This document shows, piece after piece, positions 30,756-39,277 of a DNA stretch of 64,000 nucleotides. The stretch comes from Roseobacter sp. (lineage in GTDB: Bacteria > Pseudomonadota > Alphaproteobacteria > Rhodobacterales > Rhodobacteraceae). Positions within the stretch are counted from its first letter, which is position 1, and each line of letters begins with the position of its first letter. The stretch is taken from the NCBI GenBank assembly GCA_002731875.1, contig PCCY01000015.1, forward strand, positions 34,210 through 98,209, given 5' to 3'. The translations under genes were made by a program, and so were the position numbers. The notes under the pieces are model-generated. The model ran no database searches and was not told the origin of the DNA. It saw nothing but the letters and a program-made list of their open reading frames with translations.

Positions 30756-32227
30756 CCAAGACAGCAGCGATAATCGGGGGCGGAGTTATTGGCGGCGGAT
30801 GGGCCGCACGGTTTGCGCTCAACGGTTGGAACGTACAGATATTCGACCCCGATCCGCAGGCCGAACGCAAGGTTGGCGAGGTGATGGCGAACGCCCGGCG
30901 CTCTATGCCCGGTCTGACAGATGTTGCGTTGCCCCCAGAAGGGACGATCAGTTTTCACGACAGCATTTCCGATGCAGTCCGCGGGGCGTCGTGGATTCAG
31001 GAAAGCGTGCCGGAACGGCTTGAGATCAAACATTCGACCTTTGGCGCGATCCAGCAGGCCTGTGATCCCGATGCCGTGATCGGTTCGTCCACCAGCGGTT
31101 TCAAGCCATCAGAGCTGCAAGACGGTATGGCGCGCCCAGATCAGATCATGGTCGCGCACCCGTTCAATCCTGTCTATCTGCTGCCGCTGGTGGAACTTGT
31201 GCCTGGCGACGGAAAAGACGGGCCGACTGTGGAAAAGGCCAAGCAAACCCTGATCTCGATCGGCATGTACCCGCTGCACCTGAAAAAGGAGATCGACGCT
31301 CATGTGGCCGATCGCTTTCTTGAGGCCGTCTGGCGCGAGGCATTATGGCTGGTCAAGGACGGTATCGCCACAACCGAAGAGATAGACAACGCCATTCGCT
31401 ATGGTTTTGGTATTCGCTGGGCGCAGATGGGCCTGTTTGAAACCTACCGGGTTGCGGGCGGCGAGGCTGGCATGAAGCACTTCATGGCGCAGTTCGGCCC
31501 GGCGTTGAAATGGCCATGGACCAAGTTGATGGATGTCCCCGAATTCAATGAGGAGCTGGTCGATCTGATCGCGGGTCAGTCAGACGCCCAATCGGGGGCT
31601 TACGGCATTCGCGATCTGGAACGTATCCGCGACAACAATCTGGTGGCGATGATGCGCGCTCTCAAGCAGCAGGACTGGGGCGCAGGTGCCTTGATGAAGC
31701 AGCACGAAACGCGCTTGCGGTCAGGCACGGTGCTTGCGGCACGATCTGCCGATATCGAAGACCCGAGCCAGCCGGTTCTAACGGTACGCCGCGCCGTGCC
31801 GTTGGATTGGACCGACTATAATGGCCATATGACAGAAGCGAAGTATTTGCAGGCGTTCGCCGACGCGACCGACCGCTTCATGGAGCTTATCGGCTGCGAC
31901 GCCGATTATATTTCGTCGGGCGGCAGCTATTTCACCGCAGAAACCCATATCCGCCATGTCGATGAGGCACATGCAGGCGCGATGATCGAAGTGCGTACAC
32001 GCGTGTTGATGGGGGCGGGCAAAAAGATGCACCTTTGGCACGAGATGTTCGAGGGCGACCGGCTGTTGGCAACGGGCGAGCATTTCCTGCTCCACGTGAG
32101 CCTGGCCACGCGCAAGCCTTCGGAGCCGTCGCCGGATATCGAAGCGGCCTTGGTACGCTTTGCCGACGCTCACGCCAAATTGCCTGCGCCGAACGGCGTT
32201 GGACGCTTTGTCGGGGCACCGCGGTGA
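30752..32227 (+). CDS. L-carnitine dehydrogenase fused to a C-terminal thioesterase domain
   Basis: N-terminal Rossmann IIGGGVIGGGWAARFALNGW, QESVPERLEIK, VAHPFNPVYLLPLVELVPG; C-terminal hotdog DWTDYNGHMTEAKYLQAFADATD. Confidence 0.88.
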   Translation: MTKTAAIIGGGVIGGGWAARFALNGWNVQIFDPDPQAERKVGEVMANARRSMPGLTDVALPPEGTISFHDSISDAVRGASWIQESVPERLEIKHSTFGAIQQACDPDAVIGSSTSGFKPSELQDGMARPDQIMVAHPFNPVYLLPLVELVPGDGKDGPTVEKAKQTLISIGMYPLHLKKEIDAHVADRFLEAVWREALWLVKDGIATTEEIDNAIRYGFGIRWAQMGLFETYRVAGGEAGMKHFMAQFGPALKWPWTKLMDVPEFNEELVDLIAGQSDAQSGAYGIRDLERIRDNNLVAMMRALKQQDWGAGALMKQHETRLRSGTVLAARSADIEDPSQPVLTVRRAVPLDWTDYNGHMTEAKYLQAFADATDRFMELIGCDADYISSGGSYFTAETHIRHVDEAHAGAMIEVRTRVLMGAGKKMHLWHEMFEGDRLLATGEHFLLHVSLATRKPSEPSPDIEAALVRFADAHAKLPAPNGVGRFVGAPR

Positions 32228-32970
32228 AACGCGTTCTGATCACCGCCGGCGGTTCGGGCATCGGGCGCGCGATGGCCGAGGCATTTGACACGGCCGGCTA
32301 CGAAGTTTGGGTAACCGATGTAGACGCTGCGGCACTGGACACATGCCCCGATCACTGGCTCTGTCACCTCGCAAGCGCCACTGACGAAGCTGCAATGGCT
32401 GCCGTTGCCAAGGATATGGGCCAGATCGACATACTGTGTGCCAATGCCGGTATCGCCGGACCGACCGCGTTGATCGAAGATGTGGCGCTGGAAGATTTCC
32501 GCGCCTGTGTCAGCGTCAATCTGGAGGGGGCCTTCATCGCTGCCAAACACGCAGCGCCTTCGATGAAAGCGGCAGGCGCAGGCGCGATCATCGTTACGTC
32601 CTCGACAGCCGGTATTTACGGCTATCCCAACCGTGCCCCATACGCCGCGGCAAAATGGGCCATGATCGGCCTGATGAAAACCCTTGCCATGGAGCTGGGA
32701 CCGTTTGGCATTCGCGTCAATGCAATCTGCCCCGGTGCGGTCGAAGGGCCGCGCATGGAAGGTGTGCTGAACCGAGAGGCCAAAGCCAAGGGGATGACCC
32801 GTGATCAGGTCTATGATGGATATGCGTCGGGCACATCAATGCGCAGCTTTGTCGAAGCCCGTGACATTGCCAATATGGCGGTGTTTTTGGGGTCAGACGG
32901 GGCGAGATTGGTTTCGGGTCAGGTGATTGCTGTGGACGGGCACACAGAAAACCCCGATCCGAAGCTATAG
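32224..32970 (+). CDS. SDR-family oxidoreductase
   Basis: TAGGSGIGRAMAEAF, CANAGIAG, YAAAKWAMIGL; GTG start overlaps upstream stop. Confidence 0.9.
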   Translation: MKRVLITAGGSGIGRAMAEAFDTAGYEVWVTDVDAAALDTCPDHWLCHLASATDEAAMAAVAKDMGQIDILCANAGIAGPTALIEDVALEDFRACVSVNLEGAFIAAKHAAPSMKAAGAGAIIVTSSTAGIYGYPNRAPYAAAKWAMIGLMKTLAMELGPFGIRVNAICPGAVEGPRMEGVLNREAKAKGMTRDQVYDGYASGTSMRSFVEARDIANMAVFLGSDGARLVSGQVIAVDGHTENPDPKL

Positions 32971-33022
32971 ATTGCCTGGATACGTGCTGGCCCTTAGGTC
33001 AGATTCAGGCCAATAGAATTGC

Positions 33023-33940
33023 ATGAACTACGTCATTCCCGATCTTTGGATCCTCGTCACCCTTGCGGCTGCGGTCTTTCAGACCGGCCGGTTCATGCTG
33101 CAAAAGTATCTTGCCACAGCCACGCTGTCGGCTGCGGGGGCTACATTTTCGCGGTTCTTGTATTCGGCACCGTTCATAGTTGCGGGCCTGGTTGGGTATC
33201 TGGGGTTAACCGGCACCGCGTTGCCGGTGATGCTACCTGAATTCTGGGCGTATGGGCTTATCGGCGGTACTGCCCAAATTCTCGCGACCATTTGCGTGGT
33301 CTTGCTCTTCAAGCAACGCAATTTTGCCGTTGGCATCACCTTCAAGAAAACCGAAGTCATATTGACGGTTCTGGTTGGCTGGATGGTCTTGGGCGAAGGT
33401 GTGACACTGCTTGGCTTTTCCGCCATCGGACTTGGCGTTGTAGGGCTGTTGCTGTTGTCGGGGGGCGCGAACGCGAAAGGCTTTGCCGTGCGCGACTTGC
33501 GTAACCGCGCGGCTGGATTGGGAATTGCGTCAGGGTTTCTGTTCGCGATTTCAGCAGTAAGCTATCGCGGCGCGTCGCTGGCGGTGCTGACTGAACTTCC
33601 GGTTTTGCGGGCAGGAGTCACACTGGCGGCCGTTGTCTGTATGCAAGCCGTCATCATGGCAGCTTATCTGCGGCTACGCGAGCCGGGGCAGATGCGCGAT
33701 GTCTGGGCGGCACGAAATGTCGCCGTCTGGATCGGGCTGACCTCGATGGGCGGTTCGCTTTGCTGGTTTATCGCGTTTACCCTGCAAAACGCCGCCTATG
33801 TGAAGGCTCTCGGACAGGTTGAACTGATCCTGAGCGTGATGGCATCTACGATGTTTTTTCGCGAAAAGATAAACCTGCGCGAATGGATGGGGATGGCTGT
33901 GCTGGTAGGGTCAATTCTGATGCTGGTCGCAGCGACCTGA
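33023..33940 (+). CDS. EamA/DMT-family transporter
   Basis: About 10 hydrophobic helices in a duplicated pattern. Confidence 0.75.
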   Translation: MNYVIPDLWILVTLAAAVFQTGRFMLQKYLATATLSAAGATFSRFLYSAPFIVAGLVGYLGLTGTALPVMLPEFWAYGLIGGTAQILATICVVLLFKQRNFAVGITFKKTEVILTVLVGWMVLGEGVTLLGFSAIGLGVVGLLLLSGGANAKGFAVRDLRNRAAGLGIASGFLFAISAVSYRGASLAVLTELPVLRAGVTLAAVVCMQAVIMAAYLRLREPGQMRDVWAARNVAVWIGLTSMGGSLCWFIAFTLQNAAYVKALGQVELILSVMASTMFFREKINLREWMGMAVLVGSILMLVAAT

Positions 33941-34002
33941 GCAGGGGCGTGTCCGAACGTCGAGGGCCACACCCGTCAGTCGACTTTTTGTCGAAGCAAT
34001 GA

Positions 34003-34698
34003 CTATTCCGGCATCGGTTGACCACGCAGGCGCATGAACAGGCTTTCTTCGTCGTTATTCTTGAAATAGGGCACCGAAACAGGTGGTGACGTTTCTTTGG
34101 CGCGTGCCTCGACCTCGGCCAGCACGACTTCGGTAATGAACGGCATATCAAAGGCGCGCGCATCGGACAGTGACACCCATTGAAGATGCGAAAGTTCATC
34201 ACAGGCCGCGTCGAAATCATCAAGGTCCGTCGCCACGTCGTCGGCATCTACCAAAAAGAACCTGGCGTCGAAACGGCGCGGACGACCGGGGGGTGTCAGC
34301 GCACGAAACACAAATTGCAGCGGCGCGGCATGGGGAAGATACCCGCGTTCAGCAAAAGTGAGCCAATCCGCCGGTGGGGTTCCCTGCCAGTCGCCTTTTT
34401 GCCCAAGAATAAGCCCCGTTTCCTCCCAAAGCTCGCGAATTGCAGCTACAGCCAAGGCATGTGCAAGGTCGGTATCACTGTCTTCGGCCAAGCGATCGCG
34501 GCACATCCGGGGAAGATCGCTGGCAAGCGCTATCTGCGCATCGCCCAAATCAACCGCACCGCCCGGAAACACAAACTTGTTCGGCATGAACGCGGCCTTA
34601 GCCCCGCGTTGCCCCATCAGGATACGTGGGCTTTCATACCGGTCGCGTATCACGATCACCGTTGCGGCATTGCGGATCTGGCTTTTGTCGATGGTCAT
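34003..34698 (-). CDS. NUDIX hydrolase
   Basis: AVAAIRELWEETGLILG (Nudix box), VFPGGAVD. Confidence 0.85.
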   Translation of the reverse strand: MTIDKSQIRNAATVIVIRDRYESPRILMGQRGAKAAFMPNKFVFPGGAVDLGDAQIALASDLPRMCRDRLAEDSDTDLAHALAVAAIRELWEETGLILGQKGDWQGTPPADWLTFAERGYLPHAAPLQFVFRALTPPGRPRRFDARFFLVDADDVATDLDDFDAACDELSHLQWVSLSDARAFDMPFITEVVLAEVEARAKETSPPVSVPYFKNNDEESLFMRLRGQPMPE

Positions 34699-34745
34699 TG
34701 AACGGCCCCTAGGTTGACGTGCTTTCCGGGCCGAGGGACGGTTGG

Positions 34746-35150
34746 CTAATCGTCGTTGCCGAATCCGCCCATGCCCTTTGCCCACTGGAAGCCGATCATG
34801 GCTCCTTTCAGTCTTGGCAGAAGGTAAAGCGACAAGCCGACACAGCCAACAGCAAAAATTGTAAACAACGTCAGCGGTTCCGGGCGCCAGGTTACAAATA
34901 CGATATGCAGGCTTGGGGCCATCAGATGCCCAACAATGAGAATTGTCAGATAAGCGGGCCCGTCATCGGCACGATGGTGAAACAGTTCCTCGCGGCACAC
35001 CGTGCACACGTCATTCACCTTGAGATATCCCCGAAGCAGCGGACCGGCACCGCAATTTGGGCATTTCCTGCGCCAGCCCCGCAAAAGCGAATGCTTCAGG
35101 CCGCGCTGTTCTGATCGTAAATGTCCGATGTTTACCGTCTGATCTGTCAT
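34746..35150 (-). CDS. DUF983 domain-containing membrane protein
   Basis: CPNCGAGPLLRGYLKVNDVCTVCREELFHHRADDGPAYLTILIVGHLMAP. Confidence 0.85.
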   Translation of the reverse strand: MTDQTVNIGHLRSEQRGLKHSLLRGWRRKCPNCGAGPLLRGYLKVNDVCTVCREELFHHRADDGPAYLTILIVGHLMAPSLHIVFVTWRPEPLTLFTIFAVGCVGLSLYLLPRLKGAMIGFQWAKGMGGFGNDD

Positions 35151-35354
35151 TGGCGGGTATCCTTGTTGCATGCTTACATGGGGGTAAACGGGACCAAAGG
35201 AAAGCAGCCAATGTAGCGTTGCGGCGGGATGTCGCAAAGCAGGTGCAAAAAAATTCGATCAATAACGACGGAAGTTCCGGTTGGCATCGTTTGACCCAGT
35301 ATCGCCGCGCCAAACACGGTGGGCGAAACTGAGATCACCAAAAGGAAGAATACG

Positions 35355-36020
35355 ATGACAAAACGACAAAATCTTCAAATCACCCTTCTTAGCGGTTTGA
35401 TTGCAATCGGTGGCACGGCATTACTGGCCCAAGGCACACCTGGTAATGGCGCGTCGAGCCAGGACCGCTTTGTCCAGATGGACACCAACGGCGACGGGCA
35501 ACTCAGCGCCGACGAAATGAAAGCGCATTCAGCGGAGCGCTTTGGAAAAGCCGACACTGATGGCGACGGTTTCCTGACTGCGGAGGAGATGCAGGCCGCA
35601 GCGGCGGCACGTCGTGCCGAACACAGTGCGCGGATGCTCAAGAAACTCGACAAGGATGGCAACGGATCTTTGTCCGCTACCGAGCTTGAGGCGATGGGCG
35701 AGGATCGCATGGGCGATCGTGCTGCCAAGATGATGAAACGCATGGATGCCAATAAGGACGGTAAGCTGTCTATGGAAGAAATGGCGGGGCGTCATTCCCC
35801 AGAGGATATGATCAAGAGAATGGATGCCGACAACAACGGTACCCTAAGTGCTGACGAATTCGCCAAGGCCCATATGGACGGTCGGCATGGTAAAAAAGGC
35901 ATGGGCATGGGGATGAAAGACATGGACATGGATGACATGGACATGGAAGGCATGGAAATGAAAGACATGGACATGAAACATGGCGATGATGACGGCGATA
36001 AAAAGCCGGCGTCCGAGTAA
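35355..36020 (+). CDS. Exported EF-hand protein with Met/Asp-rich C-terminal tail
   Basis: Signal sequence; multiple DxDGDGxL-type loops (DTNGDGQLSADE, DTDGDGFLTAEE, DKDGNGSLSATE, DANKDGKLSMEE, DADNNGTLSADE). Confidence 0.9.
   Translation: MTKRQNLQITLLSGLIAIGGTALLAQGTPGNGASSQDRFVQMDTNGDGQLSADEMKAHSAERFGKADTDGDGFLTAEEMQAAAAARRAEHSARMLKKLDKDGNGSLSATELEAMGEDRMGDRAAKMMKRMDANKDGKLSMEEMAGRHSPEDMIKRMDADNNGTLSADEFAKAHMDGRHGKKGMGMGMKDMDMDDMDMEGMEMKDMDMKHGDDDGDKKPASE
35899..35983. repeat. Low-complexity gacatg/ggcatg repeat encoding the Met/Asp tail
   Basis: gcatgggcatggggatgaaagacatggacatggatgacatggacatggaaggcatggaaatgaaagacatggacatgaaa. Confidence 0.8.
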
Positions 36021-36075
36021 TCTGATGGCGCGGGCGTACTTGCATTGCATGCCCGCGCCAACTAGCTCGACGGTG

Positions 36076-36672
36076 ATGAATGAACGCGCCTCCTCCGATG
36101 TGGACCGTGATGATCCCGTCGCCGCACTGTTGTCGCGCTATGCGCAGGGCGACTCCGCGGCGGCGCGGCTTTTGACCATACAACTGACGCCGCTTGCATA
36201 CGGCCATGCGTTTCGGGTCTTGGGTGACGCCGCAGAGGCAGAAGATGTTGCGCAAGAGGCTCTCATGCGTCTTTGGAAAGTCGCACCCGACTGGCGCGAG
36301 GGCGACGCCAAGGTTTCGACGTGGCTGTACCGGGTCGTGGCGAACCTATGTATCGACAGGTTGCGCAAACGCGGTCGGGGTACCATCCCCCTTGAGGATA
36401 TCGCCGAACCTGCCGATCCGACCGAAAGCGCTGCGACGAAGTTGCAGCACAAAGCCCGCCGGGACGCTCTTCAATCCGCATTGAATGTCTTGCCAGAAAG
36501 ACAGAGACAGGCCGTCGTGTTGCGCCATATCGACGGTTTGGCGAATTCTGAAATTGCAACGATCCTGGACGTGAGCATCGAAGCAGTAGAAAGTCTGACG
36601 GCACGCGGCAAGCAAGCGCTGGCCAAACTGTTGCGCGGGCGGCGCGACGCATTGGGGTATGACAATGATTAG
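36076..36672 (+). CDS. RNA polymerase sigma factor, ECF type
   Basis: DAAEAEDVAQEALMRLWKVAPDW (sigma-70 region 2) and LPERQRQAVVLRHIDGLANSEIATILDVSIEAVESLTARGKQALAKLL (region 4). Confidence 0.9.
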   Translation: MNERASSDVDRDDPVAALLSRYAQGDSAAARLLTIQLTPLAYGHAFRVLGDAAEAEDVAQEALMRLWKVAPDWREGDAKVSTWLYRVVANLCIDRLRKRGRGTIPLEDIAEPADPTESAATKLQHKARRDALQSALNVLPERQRQAVVLRHIDGLANSEIATILDVSIEAVESLTARGKQALAKLLRGRRDALGYDND

Positions 36673-37012
36673 ATCTGACACAGATATGCTTGAAATTTTC
36701 TTTCAAGACGCCCGGGCCACGCCGCCGCGCATGCCTAGCGGTCTCATGGATCGAGCGTTGGCAGACGCTATCGATGCGCAACCTAAGCCCGCGTCGAAGG
36801 GGTGGCGTGGCCTATGGCGTGCGTTCGGCGGGGCACCGGCACTGGGGGGCGTGGTGACGGCGACCGCTGTCGGGTTTTGGCTCGGGGTATCTGCGCCAGG
36901 TCTGTTGCCTGATCTTGCCACCGAGATCATCACAGGGGACACGCTTGCCGCTGCTGACGACATCCGCGTTCCCGAATTGACGGCGTTCGGCTGGGACATA
37001 GACGGAGGATAG
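36659..37012 (+). CDS. Small single-TM protein, putative anti-sigma component
   Basis: MTMIRSDTDMLEIFFQDARATPPRMPSGLMDRALADA...one hydrophobic segment; overlaps sigma factor 3' end. Confidence 0.5.
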   Translation: MTMIRSDTDMLEIFFQDARATPPRMPSGLMDRALADAIDAQPKPASKGWRGLWRAFGGAPALGGVVTATAVGFWLGVSAPGLLPDLATEIITGDTLAAADDIRVPELTAFGWDIDGG

Positions 37013-37015
37013 ACC

Positions 37016-37519
37016 ATGGCGGCAATGAAATCGCGCAACGACAAGATTTTACGCTGGGCCCTGGGTCTGTCGCTTGGCACCAACCTGCTTATTGTGGGGC
37101 TTGTCGCCGGTACCGCCTACCGTTTCTCGGCTCCGCACATGGCTGGCGGGGGGTACAATATGCATGAATACGGAACGCCGTACCTGATGGCGATGCCCAG
37201 CGAACGGCGGCGGGAAATTTTTCAGGACGTGCGCGCTTCAAACGCTGACAAGTTCGTGACCAAAGCCGCCCGCCGGGGGCTGTATGATCAAGCCCTCGCC
37301 ACCTTGCGAACTGACCCCTTCGACATTGATGCCATGAAGCAGGTGCTGAAAGAGCAACGCACGACAACGTTGAATGTGCAACAGATGGTACAAGACGCGT
37401 GGCTGGATGAAATTGCACGAATGGACAAAGCTTCCCGCAACGCCTATGCGGATCGGCTGCAAGCCATGCTAGAAGGTGGGCCTATGCACGGCGGCGGACG
37501 TATGATGCGTGATAACTGA
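37016..37519 (+). CDS. Periplasmic heavy-metal sensor-like protein (CnrX/Spy type)
   Basis: N-terminal TM anchor; helical ERRREIFQDVRASNADKF...QALATLRTDPFDIDAMKQVLKEQRTTTLNVQQMVQDAWLDEIARM. Confidence 0.65.
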   Translation: MAAMKSRNDKILRWALGLSLGTNLLIVGLVAGTAYRFSAPHMAGGGYNMHEYGTPYLMAMPSERRREIFQDVRASNADKFVTKAARRGLYDQALATLRTDPFDIDAMKQVLKEQRTTTLNVQQMVQDAWLDEIARMDKASRNAYADRLQAMLEGGPMHGGGRMMRDN

Positions 37520-37629
37520 ACGGTGAACGTGGGATTTACCAGCCCAATGCACCGTTTCGACAGCGCACGACCTTGCCAAAACCTTGCGCGAAAGGGTAGG
37601 CAAGGCGATCTTAAAGGAAAGCGCTGAAC

Positions 37630-38124
37630 ATGACCCTCGAATTCACAGACCCCAATGAAGTTCTGGCGACCGTCAAGGCGTCCTCTGGGCGCCGCCTGAT
37701 AGGGCTGACGTCGCTCGGCGCGTTGGGCGTTTTCCTTGCATACATCGCTTTTACGTCTTCCCCCGGTCTGGGGTGGCAACTGTTCTTGCTGGTTTGTGGC
37801 GGGGCAGCGATCTGGATGGCTGATCGTATGCGGCGCGCGACTGCCAGCGTGATCGAACTGACGCCGACTGAACTGCGTGACGGCGATGGCACCGTCATCG
37901 CCCGCGTCGCGGATATCGAAGCTTTGGACAGAGGCGTATTTGCGTTCAAACCCTCGAACGGATTTTTGCTGCGTACAGCCGCAGGTACCCAAGACGGAAA
38001 CGTGTGGCGGCCCGGGCTTTGGTGGCGGATAGGACGACGCGTTGGCATCGGTGGCATGACACCCGGCAGTCAGACAAAATTTATGTCCGAAATCATTTCG
38101 GCAATGATGGCAAGCCGCCCCTAG
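37630..38124 (+). CDS. Conserved-looking hypothetical membrane protein
   Basis: Intact ORF with two TM segments. Confidence 0.55.
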   Translation: MTLEFTDPNEVLATVKASSGRRLIGLTSLGALGVFLAYIAFTSSPGLGWQLFLLVCGGAAIWMADRMRRATASVIELTPTELRDGDGTVIARVADIEALDRGVFAFKPSNGFLLRTAAGTQDGNVWRPGLWWRIGRRVGIGGMTPGSQTKFMSEIISAMMASRP

Positions 38125-38177
38125 ATACACAGGGCAGGGCGCTGCGCTGTAGCAACGCGGCGGATCTTTGGTTTGTT

Positions 38178-38741
38178 TTATGTCGCGCCCGAATACAGCA
38201 CCCGTGGCGCATATCGCGGCCGGGTATAGACAAAGTTTTCGATATCCTGTGCCCCCAGGCCGACGTTGAACGGCGGCTTGTACTTGGTCCAGGTTTCGGT
38301 GATGACGATAAATTCACCATCCGGCATGACCGGGATACGTGATGTCCACGTAGACACATCGGCATCGTTCACCGGGGGTTTCAGCCCGCGTGAACGCGAC
38401 CAATGAACATAGAACCTCTTGTCGGCCAGACTGTATTGTAGCGATGTAATGCGCACGCTGGCTTGTTCTGATGATCGGGTCATGTAGTCCAGCAGCTGCT
38501 GCACGCCGTTCAGATAGTCGGCATCCAAGGGCAATGTCTCGCGCGAAATCATGTCTCCGATCGTATAGGCGGCTTTCTGGTTGGCATTGTATTCCTGATA
38601 GGTCTGAAAAAAGGCGAACATCGCAAGGTAGACCCAGAACACCATGGGTATCATGATCATCGCTTCGATTGAGGCGCTGCCTCTTTCATCTCGGCCAAAT
38701 CGACTGATGTTGCATCGTGAAGGTACAAGCCTGCGCATCAA
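38178..38741 (-). CDS. TadE/TadG-like pilus-associated protein
   Basis: RDERGSASIEAMIMIPMVFWVYLAMFAFFQTYQEYNANQKAAYTIGDMISRE: TadE-type N-terminal helix. Confidence 0.75.
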   Translation of the reverse strand: MMRRLVPSRCNISRFGRDERGSASIEAMIMIPMVFWVYLAMFAFFQTYQEYNANQKAAYTIGDMISRETLPLDADYLNGVQQLLDYMTRSSEQASVRITSLQYSLADKRFYVHWSRSRGLKPPVNDADVSTWTSRIPVMPDGEFIVITETWTKYKPPFNVGLGAQDIENFVYTRPRYAPRVLYSGAT

Positions 38742-39277
38742 TTCGGCTCCTGCACAAAGGAGGCGATTGCGATCATACGGCCCTGACCGGACCCGTCGGT
38801 TTCAAAGTCGAAACCATAGTTTGAGCCGGGGAGCATCGTATCAAACTTCACACAGGCCCTTAGCAACATAAGCTCGTGTTGTTTGCCAAGAACAAACCCG
38901 CGCTCCGGCTCCACCGGCAGGGATTTATCGACACAATCCGCCGTTTGGTTAAGCTGGCTGAAAGCGCGGGGGTCAACCTTGACCATTTCAAGGCGCAGGG
39001 TATTTTCACAATCGCCAATGGTTCCGGCACCGCTGCAAATCATGTTTTTGATCATCGTATGCGTAATGGGGGAACGCGTGTGTAGCCGGATATAACGCAC
39101 CGCGTCTTCCAGGCCCCGGTTCAGGTGAACCTGCCGCAACGAATAAAGGCTCATGTCGATCGACAGCAGGAAGATGCCGAACACCAGCGGCATCAGGATG
39201 ACGAATTCGATCAGGACAACGGCACCGTCTTCCGCTTTGCGAAAACGCCCCAAAGCCGATTTGAACCGCCCCATCAC
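38738..39277 (-). CDS. TadE-like protein
   Basis: RKAEDGAVVLIEFVILMPLVFGIFLLSIDMSLYSLRQVHLNRGLEDAVRYIRL. Confidence 0.75.
   Translation of the reverse strand: MMGRFKSALGRFRKAEDGAVVLIEFVILMPLVFGIFLLSIDMSLYSLRQVHLNRGLEDAVRYIRLHTRSPITHTMIKNMICSGAGTIGDCENTLRLEMVKVDPRAFSQLNQTADCVDKSLPVEPERGFVLGKQHELMLLRACVKFDTMLPGSNYGFDFETDGSGQGRMIAIASFVQEPN

Noticed and set aside
35899-35983. Possible CRISPR-like array
   Set aside because: It is an in-frame coding repeat of gacatg units without spacers.
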